From NCBI GenBank assembly GCA_015680685.1, contig MNCI01003413.1:257662-321661 (forward strand): a stretch of DNA of 64,000 nt, written 5' to 3'. The position numbers were made by a program, and so were the translations under genes. Source of the stretch: Gnetum montanum (Eukaryota; Streptophyta; Gnetopsida; Gnetales; Gnetaceae). The notes below the pieces were generated by a model. The model saw only the letters and a list, made by a program, of their open reading frames with translations, made no database searches and was not told the DNA's origin. Of this stretch, positions 33,701 to 44,900 are shown in pieces; the first letter of the stretch is position 1; every line of letters begins with the position of its first letter.

Positions 33701-34250
33701 ATTTTGCTCAACCACTCAATGGCTGCATAGTCCTCCAACATTATTTCTTGAGTGGGTAGTGGTGGTGGCAGCTACTCCTCTTCGTGAGTTGTTGTTAGCA
33801 TCTTATCTTTCATAATCTTAGACCATGAGGCCAAAGGAGCATGCTTGATTATGTTGTTTAAATAGTAGATGATTCTTGCCCTTTTATAGAGTTTTTGGAT
33901 GAGGCACAGAAAGGGCAGGGTTTTCCTTTCACATTCATTTTTCTTGAAACACTTTTCAATCTCTAAATAGATGAGTTGTGGAAGGTTCACAAGAAATTTT
34001 CTACTTAGAGTGATGCATGCTCATGTAGAAAAGGTGGTCACGTTACAAAGCCTCACCATTGAATTGAGGTGATAGGCTACAATTTTAAAATAGATACACT
34101 CCACTGATGTGAGTGCACTGTATTCCGTACGATCAACCTCATAGCACCACTGAGTCCGCTCCTTCTTGGCTTTAGGATCACCTTTCATTGATAGTTCTAC
34201 CAATTGTGTCCCAGTGTCAAGCAACCCTAGTGTCCTTCCAACCATGGATA
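30732..34250 (-). pseudogene. Element E ORF3, coiled-coil protein (dead, interrupted by a solo LTR)
   Basis: Minus strand, N to C: LDTGTQLVELSMKGDPKAKKERTQW, YFKIVAYHLNSMVRL, NLPQLIYLEIEKCFKKNE, TLPFLCLIQKLYKRA, a low-complexity linker, EELLN and LVGTGQLIPDIFDF, KLLDAKGKCIILEGQLKIA, TEVTKLCALLVDPMIL, then the solo LTR. After it come helical text, YNKVEIHLKESQIEEMIEYIEL, YANLAMLTAR, RAFDIECKQFSIWFINTKELFPTIPCPWDVPVPIHIGEA and a stop at 30734-30732. The C-terminus matches element C's to the final G-T-(F/V). It is the longest copy of ORF3 (about 790 codons without the solo LTR) and the only one here with both the middle domain and the complete C-terminus. Start not identifiable; stops many. Confidence 0.8.
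31867..33014. repeat. Solo LTR with telomere-like box and ~37-bp tandem repeats
   Basis: 1148 bp from TGTTGAGGCC to GCATCAACA, flanked by a perfect 5-bp duplication TAGTT (31862-31866 and 33015-33019), inside ORF3 of element E. Its ends (TGTTGA/TCAACA) differ from the TGATGA family, so it is from another LTR family. TTTAGGGTTAGGGTTT lies at 32129-32144, like a plant telo-box. At about 32401-32575 five diverged units of the type CAACGATTTTTCTATTCTAG plus AGCCAGAGGGG follow each other. The small open frames here are not convincing genes. Confidence 0.85.
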
Positions 34251-37200
34251 CTCATGTTGTGTGATGCAAGTGCCAGAGACGAGGGATGGACCATCAATCT
34301 TAACTGCTATTACAGAATTAGAAAATAGAGTTTAATCTCTTCATGGGCAATGGTTGTATTGGGTGTCATGTTGTAAAACAAAGTTGCATATAGTTTCAGT
34401 GTTGTAAAAAGGAAGGATTTTCTCTGCAGGTACGTTGCCTGTTGGGTTGGTGGATACATAACATGTCAAGCGCAGCCAAAATTCAATATTTCTCGTAAAA
34501 ATTTACAAGATTGCACTTCACAATAATCTGAGATGGTGCCGACAAAATTATGAAAGCTCACCTTAGTTTCGATGGCAGAGAAAACTGTAGGTGGATTTAA
34601 AGTCCAAGTTAGATTTGAAGTCCAAGCTGAAATCATTAGATCGATTCTTGCATGTCGGCTACCTCGAATACACACTGATTTTTGGTTTGGGACTTTATGG
34701 GTGCATGCTGTTGGTTTATACTGCGTATACAATTGACTTGATATTCATATAAAAAGCATATACTTTAGAGAATCTCAAACACCCACTCAACATAGTTTGA
34801 CTTAGCATGATAACCAAGCCCAAATGCGGTTCTAGGTGGGATTTACCAATAGGGTTTCTAAGCAATGCCAGGTTTGGTTACGGGGAGCAGGTGTTTAATG
34901 ATTTCTTGTACTTTTCTACCTGTTTCAGTTGGGAGTTGAATGAGAAATAGTGATATATGTACAGACTATGGATAACTTTTCTAGCCAGTAGATCCATAAC
35001 TTGAGCACTGACTTTGTGTCATTCTTCTGACCGGAAGATGCAAAACCAAGGATAAAAAGAATCCAGAAATTAAAAAGCAGCGTAGCCACAAATCAAATCT
35101 CTTGCGCTATGAATTGCAGCAGAAGTCAAAAGTTTGAGCACTATTTTATCTCTGAAATCATGTTCCTTACATTCTTTTAAAAAAAGTTTTTAACATCATG
35201 TTGCATCAGCATGTCCCTTGTGATTCAAATACCTATTGTTTCCTGTATTAGATACTGGGTGCATATAGACTCTAGACCACTATCGGCACAGCACTGATTG
35301 GTCAGTAGAATGTGTTATAGTCTGTAGTTTTGCATAAAGACAAAAACATGGCGATTTCACCCAAAAAGATTCTTTGTTTTCCAATAAATTATTACATGGG
35401 AAATGGACAACCCATTTTGGCAATCATGATGCTTTAAATTTGTCAAAATCTGATCATGATTTGCTGTGACTTTCTTCTGTATCTCTCGTATCAACAAGTC
35501 ACAGTTTGTAATGAAAACAGGGATTAAAACAGATCCATTACATTCTCAGCCTTCATGAATGCTAGTGCAGAAGTTAGTATAAGGTCGTATAAGCAAAGGT
35601 AAAATATGTTTAACTAGAATTAGTGAAACTGCTTCAAAATGGTAATGATGATGCCTACGACATTTTTGTCAAAACGTTCTCTGCCACCTTAAAATATCAC
35701 TCTATCGAGACAAAACCAAAATTACTGTTTAAGGTTTGTGGGTCTCATTAACCTGACCTTGGAAATTTAAATTCGTAAGTCATCAAAAAAATCTATTATT
35801 AAAATTTTCCCCACCTTCTCACATGGAACTTCTGCTACACACGATACATTTTAGTTTTATCTAGAAGACAAATGTAAGACTTATCTTTAGATAAACCAGG
35901 TGCTGCATCTGAATTAATGCTTCCAGAAACAAATTTTCTGCCCTTCTTTTAAGATGAACGTCATGGATGCGTCAGTGCTTACGTTACCATTCTTGCTTAT
36001 GTTTTTAAAAGATTTGAGACCCTGGTCTACGATTTCATGACAGTTATTAGTTGAATGTCAATGTGGGTAAACGGCAGAATCTTGCAATAAGAAATGACAT
36101 GACTACAAACGGCCAACAGCATTGGATACTACTAATGTAAAGTAACCCCAGCTATTCCAATGTGCCCAGCTATTCCAGTGTTTCCCTGTTTATTGACAAC
36201 GACTAGAATTTTAAAAGTAGACAACTGTTGACACGTTATCAGCTAGGGATGAATGGTATTTAAAGTTTTGCCATGCAACTGTATCGGTTGAAGATCTTCG
36301 ATGGAATTATGAATGTCAAAAAATTTTTACCATCACTCTATTATGTATCGTGAAGATGAGTAGGAATGCAATTTAGGACACCACCAACAAGATGAGTGGT
36401 GAGATCCCAATTACTTGATTGATAGCTCTTAGAATTTGATTACATTTTTATATGACTCGTTAGAATTAAACCTGTAACCTATGCATCCTATATCACAAGT
36501 CTTAAAGTAAGGATTTATAAGGTTTTTTTTCTTAGTAACAATTATGACTTGCTTTTTAGAGACTATATTTATAAACCCAAAAAGTTATGTTAAGATATAA
36601 TAGCAATTTTGTAAGTTACCCAATATATATATATATATAACAGAATTCCTAATAAACCATTCTTATCATTTGAAAAATTTATTGTTTTAGAAGGGTATAT
36701 CACTTTCTTAGAAAAATGCTTTACAATAATACTGATTAGGTTTATGAAATTGAAACTGGAATTTTATTATATTTTTAGACCCTTGAGATTTATTGGATAG
36801 AATTTTAAAAATATCATTAAGAAAATTTCCAAATAATTTTAGCAACATTCAGAATAACTCAACCAAATTAGTAACCGTAATATCACACACATAAAAAAGA
36901 TATCAATAATACATAATGCAATGTCGCATATTACAATATTAAGGTTGTGGGTTTTACCATTCATCTAAGAATTGTTTACGGTGTTACGGTAAACTCCAGC
37001 AGTAAAACCAAACAAATGTTGCAATGCTCAAGGCTCAAACCTATGAATGGCTGATTGACAAGCCAACAAATTACAATGGGCCTCTTATCAGGTACGTAAG
37101 CTCCAAAATTCATGCCATTCATCCTACGTGGAAAGCACAACAGTATTGCTTTTCGTCTGCATTCACGTTTTTAGGGCTGGTTTGTAGACTTACCAAAACA

Positions 37201-39695
37201 AGGACTCTACATTTATGTTGACAGAGCTGTGCTTGAATCATGTAACGTGCATGTTAGATGTGGCGTGGGCCTTTTAACTAACGTACTGTTGGCAGGTGCT
37301 TGTGGGTCAATGAAAGGCCTTACTCTTTTAGGTGCCTGGCAAAAGAGTAACATTGATTAAACTAAAGTTCTATGAAGGTCAAAAATTAAAGAATAACATG
37401 TACATGTGGCCAAAAGAGGAGTCAATTTCGTAAGAAGTATGAGGATGCTATGAAACAAAAACAGGGAATCTGACCTGATTCAGAGGTGACCTAACCATTC
37501 CCGATAGTTGGCTCTTCACCCACAAAAGAACAACTAAACACATCAGAATATCATTCAAAGTTCATGAACCACCCAAATAAAACACACGGTTTTAATGTCC
37601 CAGGTCAGATACAATGCCAATCCAACACAAAGCACAGAAACCAAAGCCATATTTAGTCGATCTACCGACTATTTTAAAAAAACAAAAAAAAAAACTGTAA
37701 CATGTTTGGCTGCAGAGAATTGACCACCAGGTGAGGTTCAGAGCAAAGATGGATGCATCCATGATGGAGTGAAATACATTTTCTGCAAAGGGTCTACTAT
37801 TCTTTATGTTAGCTGCATTGGAAACTGTGATGTAATGAAATGCCACACATCTGCTGTACCTTGTTTTGTTAAACGATGCTTTTCCCACGCCCATTGCTAT
37901 CACATGATGACCTAAATTTGGTTCAGATGCTCTTCGAACGGCCGTCAATTCTTGTGTTACCATAAGCATTAATGATGTATGGTTTGAACAATTTTTTTTC
38001 CTATAACAAAAACTTTAATGGTGGAAAGTTGATGAAATTGGAGCCTGATTTTACCAACAGGTCAAAATGGATAGTTTCTGCTAGCCAGCATACTTGAATC
38101 TTATGCGGCCAACGAAAAAATGGTGGTGCTTTGCTGGATAACCCTTCAAATTTTTGAATATTTTTCCTGACTTCATCCACATCGGCATAATTTAAGTCAA
38201 AGTTATCATAAATTAGGTAGACTACGTTATGCTTGAGACTAACATAAAACTAGAGTTGAAGGATTCAAACATCTTGAATTTGGAAAGGGTTCCATGAGGT
38301 GCTGATCTCACGTATTGGGAATAACTTTCCGAGACTGCTAAGCATTGGATTAAATTTTAGTTTCCTACGCTGAATTTTGTTCAATCAATCCAAAAGTTAT
38401 TTGACGTGAGTGACAAAAATCAATTTTCAATTTATTATTTAACGAAAGTTTAACATTGCTTTGCGTCTCAGGTCCCACAAAAGCAAATGATTTCGTGATT
38501 CCCTTTGCAATAAACAACACATCTTGATTTAAAAATCTGATGACGAAGAACACAGTTTTTCGTACACGGATTCGAAGCTCCCAACGTTTTGAGGACCAGT
38601 ATTTTAATGCCACGTCAAAACCGGGGGTACTCTCAACATTCCCTTACATTTCTTTGACTTTTCTGCAAGCCCAAATTTGTTATTACCGACTTTTTCATCA
38701 CGAATTTCCACACTGAGCATTCAGAAATCAGGCTTGATAACAGCAACCAAGATTTTCTGCCCAAATATAGATAATTGAAAGATCTGTAACCTGAGCTTGT
38801 TGCAAGTATGCAAGACACCTGGATTGTTCAAATCATTGAATTTGCGTAGAACTTAGTTTAACTATATATTTATGATAAATCTTTAATTTAATAACTTTTC
38901 AAAATCATAACATGTTCCGTTTTACCTTCAATATGTATCTTAGAAAGTCCAAAAATGAAATCCAAGCAAATAAAATTTCTGCATCCAATATCTCGTACGA
39001 AATTATCCACTGTGACGTTAGATCAGTTACCCCTATCGGACAAAATAAGATAATGCAGATATGATAAAAAAATAATAAAAAGCAAACTTTTACACGGGTT
39101 TCAAACACGGATAGCTGTCAATCATTGAAACCAAGGGCGCAGATGAAATGGACGCACAGGTGGGACGTCGTTGCCGATAAGCGGACATTTTCTTAATTTT
39201 CCTTTCCAGTTTTCTTGTTTTCCTTTCCAGTTTTCTTGTTTTCCTTATTGGCATAGTGTTGTCGTTGGGAGATCGGGTGCGATTTTTTTGTTGGCGGAGA
39301 AGCATCAGAAGATGATTCAGGTTGCAGATCCATTGCACTGAGGAATCTGATTTCGCCCTACCATATATCCAAAGGCGTAGTCCCACAGTTACTGTGGCCA
39401 CTACACGTCTGGTTCAGGGGAGAATCGTGGGTTGTAACAGTTTTCTGTTCAGATCAGATCCGTGAGTGGGTGTGGCCGTGTGGGTTGCTGCTTGGTCATC
39501 AAAATGCTGCAACACGACAAGCATGAATAGATTAAAGGAAACCCGATACATATATACATATATATAGAAGATATATGTATGTATGTCAACAATCACGCAC
39601 GCACGCACGCACGAGTAGGTTACTGTTCAGCGCGTCTGTGTGAATCTCAAAAAGCCCGTGCTTGCTTTGCTTCCTCAGTTGCCCATTCATGAGTC
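34251..39695. other. Intergenic region without a recognised gene
   Basis: AT-rich, unlike the retroelement text and with no recognised protein homology on either strand. A (TA)n microsatellite lies at 36623-36639. An exact 21-bp tandem pair is at 39197-39217 and 39218-39238. The longest minus-strand frame (37969-37592, 125 codons) has no family features. The last 400 bases are the promoter side of the P450 gene. Confidence 0.5.
39548..39613 (+). promoter_or_regulatory. Possible TATA region of the P450 gene
   Basis: TATATACATATATATAGAAG (39551-39570) is the best TATA-like stretch within 450 bp upstream of the P450 start, followed by a CGCA microsatellite (39595-39613). If used, the 5' leader would be near 390 nt and contain a 69-codon upstream open frame (39696-39905). 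Position and sequence only; weak support. Confidence 0.25.
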
Positions 39696-39982
39696 TTGAG
39701 GATCATCTCGGTTATCAATCAAATCTGTAAGCATTTTCCGAATTCCATGCTCTGTACTTTGAAACAGGTCCAGAGTTCCTGGGGCACGCAGAAAGTTGTT
39801 TTGAGATTGATTGAGGAAATGGATCCCAGTTGTGATTGGAAGAAGAATACGGGAAGCGTTTTTGCTGATGATAATGGTTCTGAAGAAGAATATGGGGAAT
39901 CATAGTTGGTTTTGCTTTTTCCAAATTCTAGGAATTCAGATTCTGTTCTGTTTGTTGAACATTTGGAGACCGGTACATAATC

Positions 39983-41926
39983 ATGCTTGACAGCAAGAGC
40001 AAACTGATTGGGCTGCTCTTGAGCCTGTGGGTTCTGTGCTACAGCTCGGTAATTCTGGTTCTTAGACGCTTCGGCCGTAAAAAGCCACCCTCCAGGAAAC
40101 CCGGGACGGTTCCGGCGAGGGGTCTGGACTGGTACGCGGAGCTGCTGGCCAAATCGCCAACGCAGACGGTGGCACTGAAGAACACCGCCGGTTCTTCCTG
40201 GCGAGGCTTCACGGTGGTGACGGCGAACCCGGAGAACGTAGAATACATCCTGCGGACAAATTTCCGCAACTATCCAAAAGGCCCAATCTTCAAAGAAATC
40301 CTGGGCGACCTGCTGGGCCGAGGAATTTTCAACTCCGACGGCGAGCTCTGGTGGATGCAGCACCGGGTCTTCAGCCACGCTTTTCCGGGCACCGGCGGAG
40401 CCTTCCGCGGCCGAGCTTTCTGCTCCGCCAGCACCGCCACGGACAGGTTCCTGGCCCGCCTTGCGGACGCTGCGGATGCCGGCCGCTCCGTGGATTTACA
40501 GTATGAGCTACAATGTTTGGCTCTCGATAACATCTGTGCTCTCTCGTTCCGGAAACGGACCGGAACCGAGGGGGAGGAGCAGGACGGTTCCGCTGCGGTG
40601 TTTTCCGAAGCCTTTGATGTGGCTGCGGAGCTCAGTGCCAGGCGGACAGCGGACAGCTTCTGGAAGTTGAAGAGGATGCTGAACGTTGGGACTGAGCGGA
40701 GACTTGCGGATGCGATCGGGGTCGTTCGTGGCTTTGCTCGGGGACTCGTTCGGTCCTCGGACTCCGACGGTGCCGACGTTGTGTCGCGGTTTGGCGGCGA
40801 GGTTGGCGAGGATGAGGAGTTTCTGGTAGATGTTGCTGTGAATTTGATGCTTGCAGGAAGAGATACTACTGCGTCAGCGCTCACCTGGTTTTTCTGGCTG
40901 GTTGCAACTCATCCCCATGTCGAGACCCGGTTGCTCGAGGAAATTCAGCGCTGTCTTCCCGCAAATCTTGAACCACGCAGCAAGAATAAGTATGTTGATG
41001 ACTCTAATTTTGCTCTCGCTGTGAAAGATGGAGCCGAAGACAGAATTTTGGGCAGAAGCAAGAAAGTTCATAACGTTGCGGGCGCGGATGATGGATTTTC
41101 CAAGCGGAGCAGGAAAAAGCGGAATAGTTGCACCAGCGGTTGTAAAACCGTGCTCACAAAGTCCGAATCGAGATTCGTACCGACATTTCCAAGAAACGAT
41201 TCGCAGTGGAGCGCAGACGGGTGCCGTTGCGATGCCGGTTCTCGTCGCGGAGCAGACGAAGGAATTTCGAGGCAGAGCAAGAAAAAGCGGATGAATTGCT
41301 GCAGTAGTAGTTCTCGGAGCAATTTACCCACGAAATTTGCATCGCGATCTGAATTCAACCTCGCAAGAAATGATTCGCAGAGTATCGCAGACGGTTCCGG
41401 TTCCGGTTCCGCTTTCGGCGGTTTGCAGTACGAGGCTGTGGCGAAGATGGAGTATTTACACGTGGCGCTATGCGAGGCGATGCGGCTGTACCCGCCGGTG
41501 CCGTTCGGCTCGAAATACGCCGCGGCGGACGACGTTTTGCCGGACAAAACTGTGGTCCGGTGCGGCGATCGGATTACGGTGCATGCATTTGCCATGGGAC
41601 GTATGCCGTCCATCTGGGGCGCCGACTGCGCCGAATTCCGGCCAGAACGGTGGCTTTCCGGCGCCGACGGAGCAGGCTGTAAGGTTTCGGCGTTCGAGTA
41701 CCCGGTTTTTCATGCCGGTGCCCGCGCGTGTATCGGGCGGGAAGTAGCGTTGCTTGTTATGAAGTGTGCGGCCGCGGCGGTTTTGTCCGGCTTTCGTGTC
41801 CGTCCGGCACCGGATGCCCCGGCCCGGCCCGCCGTGGTCCACTGCCTGACTGCCCGCATGCATGGTGGCTTCCCCGTCACTGTTTCACGGCGTCGTGGGT
41901 CCGCCGGGCGGTCCAACTATACATGA
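39983..41926 (+). CDS. CYP94: Cytochrome P450, CYP94 family (fatty-acid / jasmonate-conjugate hydroxylase type), with a repeat-containing insertion
   Basis: 647 codons, no intron needed, no stop. Residues 8-27 form a membrane anchor followed by a basic, Pro-containing hinge (KKPPSRKPG). The CYP86-clan block TANPENVEYIL...NYPKG...LLGRGIFNSDGELW is at 80-123. The I-helix A-G-R-D-T-T is at 291-296, ExxR at E498-R501, the F-R-P-E-R-W box at 552-557 and the haem loop F576-H-A-G-A-R-A-C583-I-G585, with Cys583 as iron ligand. SKYAAADDVLPD and MGRMPSIWG point to CYP94 rather than CYP86. Known CYP94 enzymes are ER-bound omega-hydroxylases of fatty acids or of jasmonoyl-isoleucine; the substrate here is unknown. 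Residues about 326-478 are an extra segment of some 130 residues between I/J and K helices, with a 56-residue internal repeat. Without it the length (about 510) is normal. The gene is much richer in G+C than its surroundings. Confidence 0.9.
   Translation: MLDSKSKLIGLLLSLWVLCYSSVILVLRRFGRKKPPSRKPGTVPARGLDWYAELLAKSPTQTVALKNTAGSSWRGFTVVTANPENVEYILRTNFRNYPKGPIFKEILGDLLGRGIFNSDGELWWMQHRVFSHAFPGTGGAFRGRAFCSASTATDRFLARLADAADAGRSVDLQYELQCLALDNICALSFRKRTGTEGEEQDGSAAVFSEAFDVAAELSARRTADSFWKLKRMLNVGTERRLADAIGVVRGFARGLVRSSDSDGADVVSRFGGEVGEDEEFLVDVAVNLMLAGRDTTASALTWFFWLVATHPHVETRLLEEIQRCLPANLEPRSKNKYVDDSNFALAVKDGAEDRILGRSKKVHNVAGADDGFSKRSRKKRNSCTSGCKTVLTKSESRFVPTFPRNDSQWSADGCRCDAGSRRGADEGISRQSKKKRMNCCSSSSRSNLPTKFASRSEFNLARNDSQSIADGSGSGSAFGGLQYEAVAKMEYLHVALCEAMRLYPPVPFGSKYAAADDVLPDKTVVRCGDRITVHAFAMGRMPSIWGADCAEFRPERWLSGADGAGCKVSAFEYPVFHAGARACIGREVALLVMKCAAAAVLSGFRVRPAPDAPARPAVVHCLTARMHGGFPVTVSRRRGSAGRSNYT
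40958..41416 (+). other. Insertion in the P450 with a 168-bp in-frame tandem repeat
   Basis: Codons 326-478. Copy one starts at G367 (41081: GADDGFSKRSRKKRNS, later FPRNDSQWSADG) and copy two at G423 (41249: GADEGISRQSKKKRMN, later LARNDSQSIADG). A partial third start, GAEDRILGRSKK, is at G350 (41030). The segment is Ser/Arg/Lys-rich and probably disordered. It would sit on the cytosolic side between helices J and K. An alternative is a retained in-frame intron ending TTTGCAG at 41428, for example from 40994 (435 nt) or 41021 (408 nt). Confidence 0.75.
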
Positions 41927-44900
41927 TGATGATTATTATTAGCGTAGTGTAGGACTTACGTGATGACCAAATTATATTGCTTGATGAAGATAATTCTGTC
42001 TGGTGTTTGAAAGTGAAATGTAAATTGGAAAATCTGTGGTGTTTGAAATTGAAATGTAAATTGGAAAATGTTTTTGGTGTTGGTTGGCCTCTGACATGGG
42101 TGAAATTTTGTTTGCGCTAAAACGGAGGTTCTTCTCCTCGGATAGCGAACTTGCTGTAAAAAAGTACAGTGAAATCTTGCAGGGCAGTCAAGAAATTGTA
42201 TTGAATAGGTAGATATTGAATGTTCGAAATCCAAATGTAAACTGCATAGTTTTTTTCTCCGGTGGTTGGTAAAATCTTCGTGGGTTTGAGATCACCAGCT
42301 GAAAGCCTGGCCTTGGACATCACTTGGGGCTATCAAGATGGTGAAATTGAATTGTCAATTGAGAACTTTGTTTTCATTTTTTGAATTTTCTTCAACACAA
42401 TTTGACTAGAGGTTTCCATTACGCGGTTGACTCAATGCTATTGGCAGATTTTCCGTCACAGCTTTGTATTACAGCAATTTCGCTAAAGAATTCAATTTCA
42501 GTAATTCTACGTATCAGTAAAGACACTGAAATGGAAAACGGAAACTCAATTTTCTTTTATTACAGATTTATTTGAAGAACAGAATCATAGAGGTTCCGCT
42601 TAAACAACAATCAAATCACTTTGTAAACCTTGTGAGCATGAGGGCTTACCGAGAACTAAAACTCTGACTTTCGATCGTCCAATTTGAGTAATGTACAACT
42701 GTTTCAATTTTATTCAATTAACATCACGTTGCAAAACTAGTGCTTGAATTTCCCATGATTAATCTCTTCACCCTGTTGTCATCCACGTCTGGACAATTCC
42801 TTTCGCAAATGCTGCAAAAGTGTGTGTTTTATTTTGTTTGTCGTTACGTCCATGTTACGACAATGCTTTCTTGTGGGTTGTTTTAAAAGCTTCAGATTTC
42901 AGTATATATATGCGTTTTCAAAACTTTTTTTTACTGCCCTGTTCAAAGAGCGATGACCTTGGCAGCAATTTCACCGAACTTCCTGCAACATCAATGGCGG
43001 ATAAGCCATGCAAACAAATCATTTTGAAACCAGGTAACATACAGCCTTGGTGGCCTGTGCATGCTTCTTGTCTGTGACCCAACAAAGCAAATTCCTTGTA
43101 CTCTGCTACCGATGAAAAGACCCTAGGGATCTAACAATCGAACTTCCTTGTTTCTCCTTGCGTTTCTTGCACGCTATTGCTGTCCCCATGCTTTGTTTAC
43201 TGTGGTTTCTCTGATATGAACATACTCTGCAAATACACTAAGAATTTTCTAAAACCAAGATTGCAGGTTGGAATTCACGTGAAGACCTCAATTTGTAAAT
43301 TTTGACACAAAATATGCATATCTTGAATCACATTTTCCAAGTTCACATGTCATTTTGCACTTCGCAGTCCGAAATTGGATGCAAATTGGATAGTCATCAT
43401 GACCTTACAAGCCATGTCTCAAATAATACAACAGACCTTGCAGACTTGCAGGAAGAAAAAGTAAACATTGCTCGGTCAAAGATTCATTTAAAAAATCTCT
43501 GAGACAACCCACGGTGCTTAAGGCTTATTATGCTTCTAAGTTCTGACATCTCACATGTTTCTTTCCATTTCTTCCCTGACATCTCTTGGTTTATCTATGG
43601 AGTCTCTAGAATAGGGCAGAACTTCACCGGCCTACCCACAGGAGTTAAAAGAGAGGTTATAGATATGGTTATTTTTTGACCCACATGTACAATCCTACAT
43701 GTTTTCCAGCCCGTCCCCTCATGCTCGAATCCTTGAAATTTCCTTTGTTCACAATAATTGATGAAATGCTTATTAGTTTATGGTAAAACAAATCTATAAT
43801 GGATCTGCCGATACCGTACCCTGATCCATAGGTTACGAATCTTAAGTTTGTGTTTAAACGATAATTGAATTGAGAACTACTTACCTCTAAGTTGCCCAAC
43901 CGCCCCTTAGTGGCTCATGAACATAATAAAATCTTCCATTTTTCATTGATTTCTCAAACAAAATCTTTCAACTTTCATTGTTTCTCAATTAAGTAATAAT
44001 AATATTTAAATAGCACTAGCCGTGGGTCACATGGTTAATTTACACTGCCTTATACTCAAAAGTACTAGGCTCCCAGTCGAACAGAGGCATGTAAACTAAG
44101 AATTTTAAAAAAGTTGCGGCATAGTAATTGAATTAAAGATGCTCGACTTTACGTAACATTCATGTTAATTTCATAAACTCTCTTTCTTGATCTTTCCTTT
44201 GTGATTTTGCACGGCTCTGCTTGAACCCACGGCATAACCCCATCATGCAAGTTTACACCAGCTGAATTTGACAAATCTGAACAAAGAATGGGTCATTATA
44301 TTACAGCAAACAGCAGGGAACTGGGATAGTGGCTTCATGGAATCTTCACATCTCCAATCACCACTCATTTTGTTTTCTTTTATAAAAAAAAGGGGTTCAG
44401 TCTCTATCATGGGGGCCACGTGAGATTGTTTCGTCAAGAGCCACGAAATTAGGAACCCTTGTTGCAACCCACGCTGTACTTGACCTTCCCTGCATTAAAA
44501 AGTTCCATATTGTTCCCCATTGTCGTCATTCCTTTTCATTTTTCTTGGATTCCATGATTCATTTTGTACCCACATATCAATAAAAATATTTCATGATGGT
44601 CCGTGTCCATTCTCCACATGGGGATTAAATTACTGTAGCAGCACTGAGTTTGCATACTTGTATGTCAGAGAACCCATTTTTTAAAGACTGAAGCTTCAGT
44701 TTTTCTATCCGGTCAAGATCCTGGGTATAAACAAATCAAATTGTACACCAAAGTGACGAAACCAATGGGTGCACATCGCAACCGGTTCTTTCTAATCCAT
44801 GAAATAGTGCAAGCATGTTAAATGCCAGTACTAAAAGTAATGCAATACATGCATTCTTAGTAATGGCCTCTAAATTCTATCAAATTACTTATGATTGTTG

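Larger units (their letters stand above)
29805..34250 (-). mobile_element. Element E: Athila-like retrotransposon, 3' part only
   Basis: Minus strand: ORF3 (34250-30732), a polypurine tract (30500-30487) and a complete 3' LTR (30486-29805). ORF3 is interrupted by a solo LTR at 31867-33014. The element is cut off at about 34250, so pol, gag and the 5' LTR are missing. It inserted into fragment F at 29804. Confidence 0.85.

Noticed and set aside
40990-41428. Intron with a good-looking GTATGT donor and TTTGCAG acceptor in the P450
   Set aside because: It is 439 nt long, and removing it shifts the frame before the K helix. In-frame alternatives (40994 or 41021 donors) are kept as an open question.
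40270-41916. Long minus-strand open frames across the P450
   Set aside because: Shadows of a G+C-rich coding region on the other strand; no family match.
42820-43077. 85-codon open frame downstream of the P450
   Set aside because: No recognisable domain, ordinary intergenic composition.
44020-44095. tRNA-like stretch (ATGGTTAA, CCCAGTCGAAC) that might be a SINE
   Set aside because: A- and B-box patterns do not fit in either strand at correct spacing.
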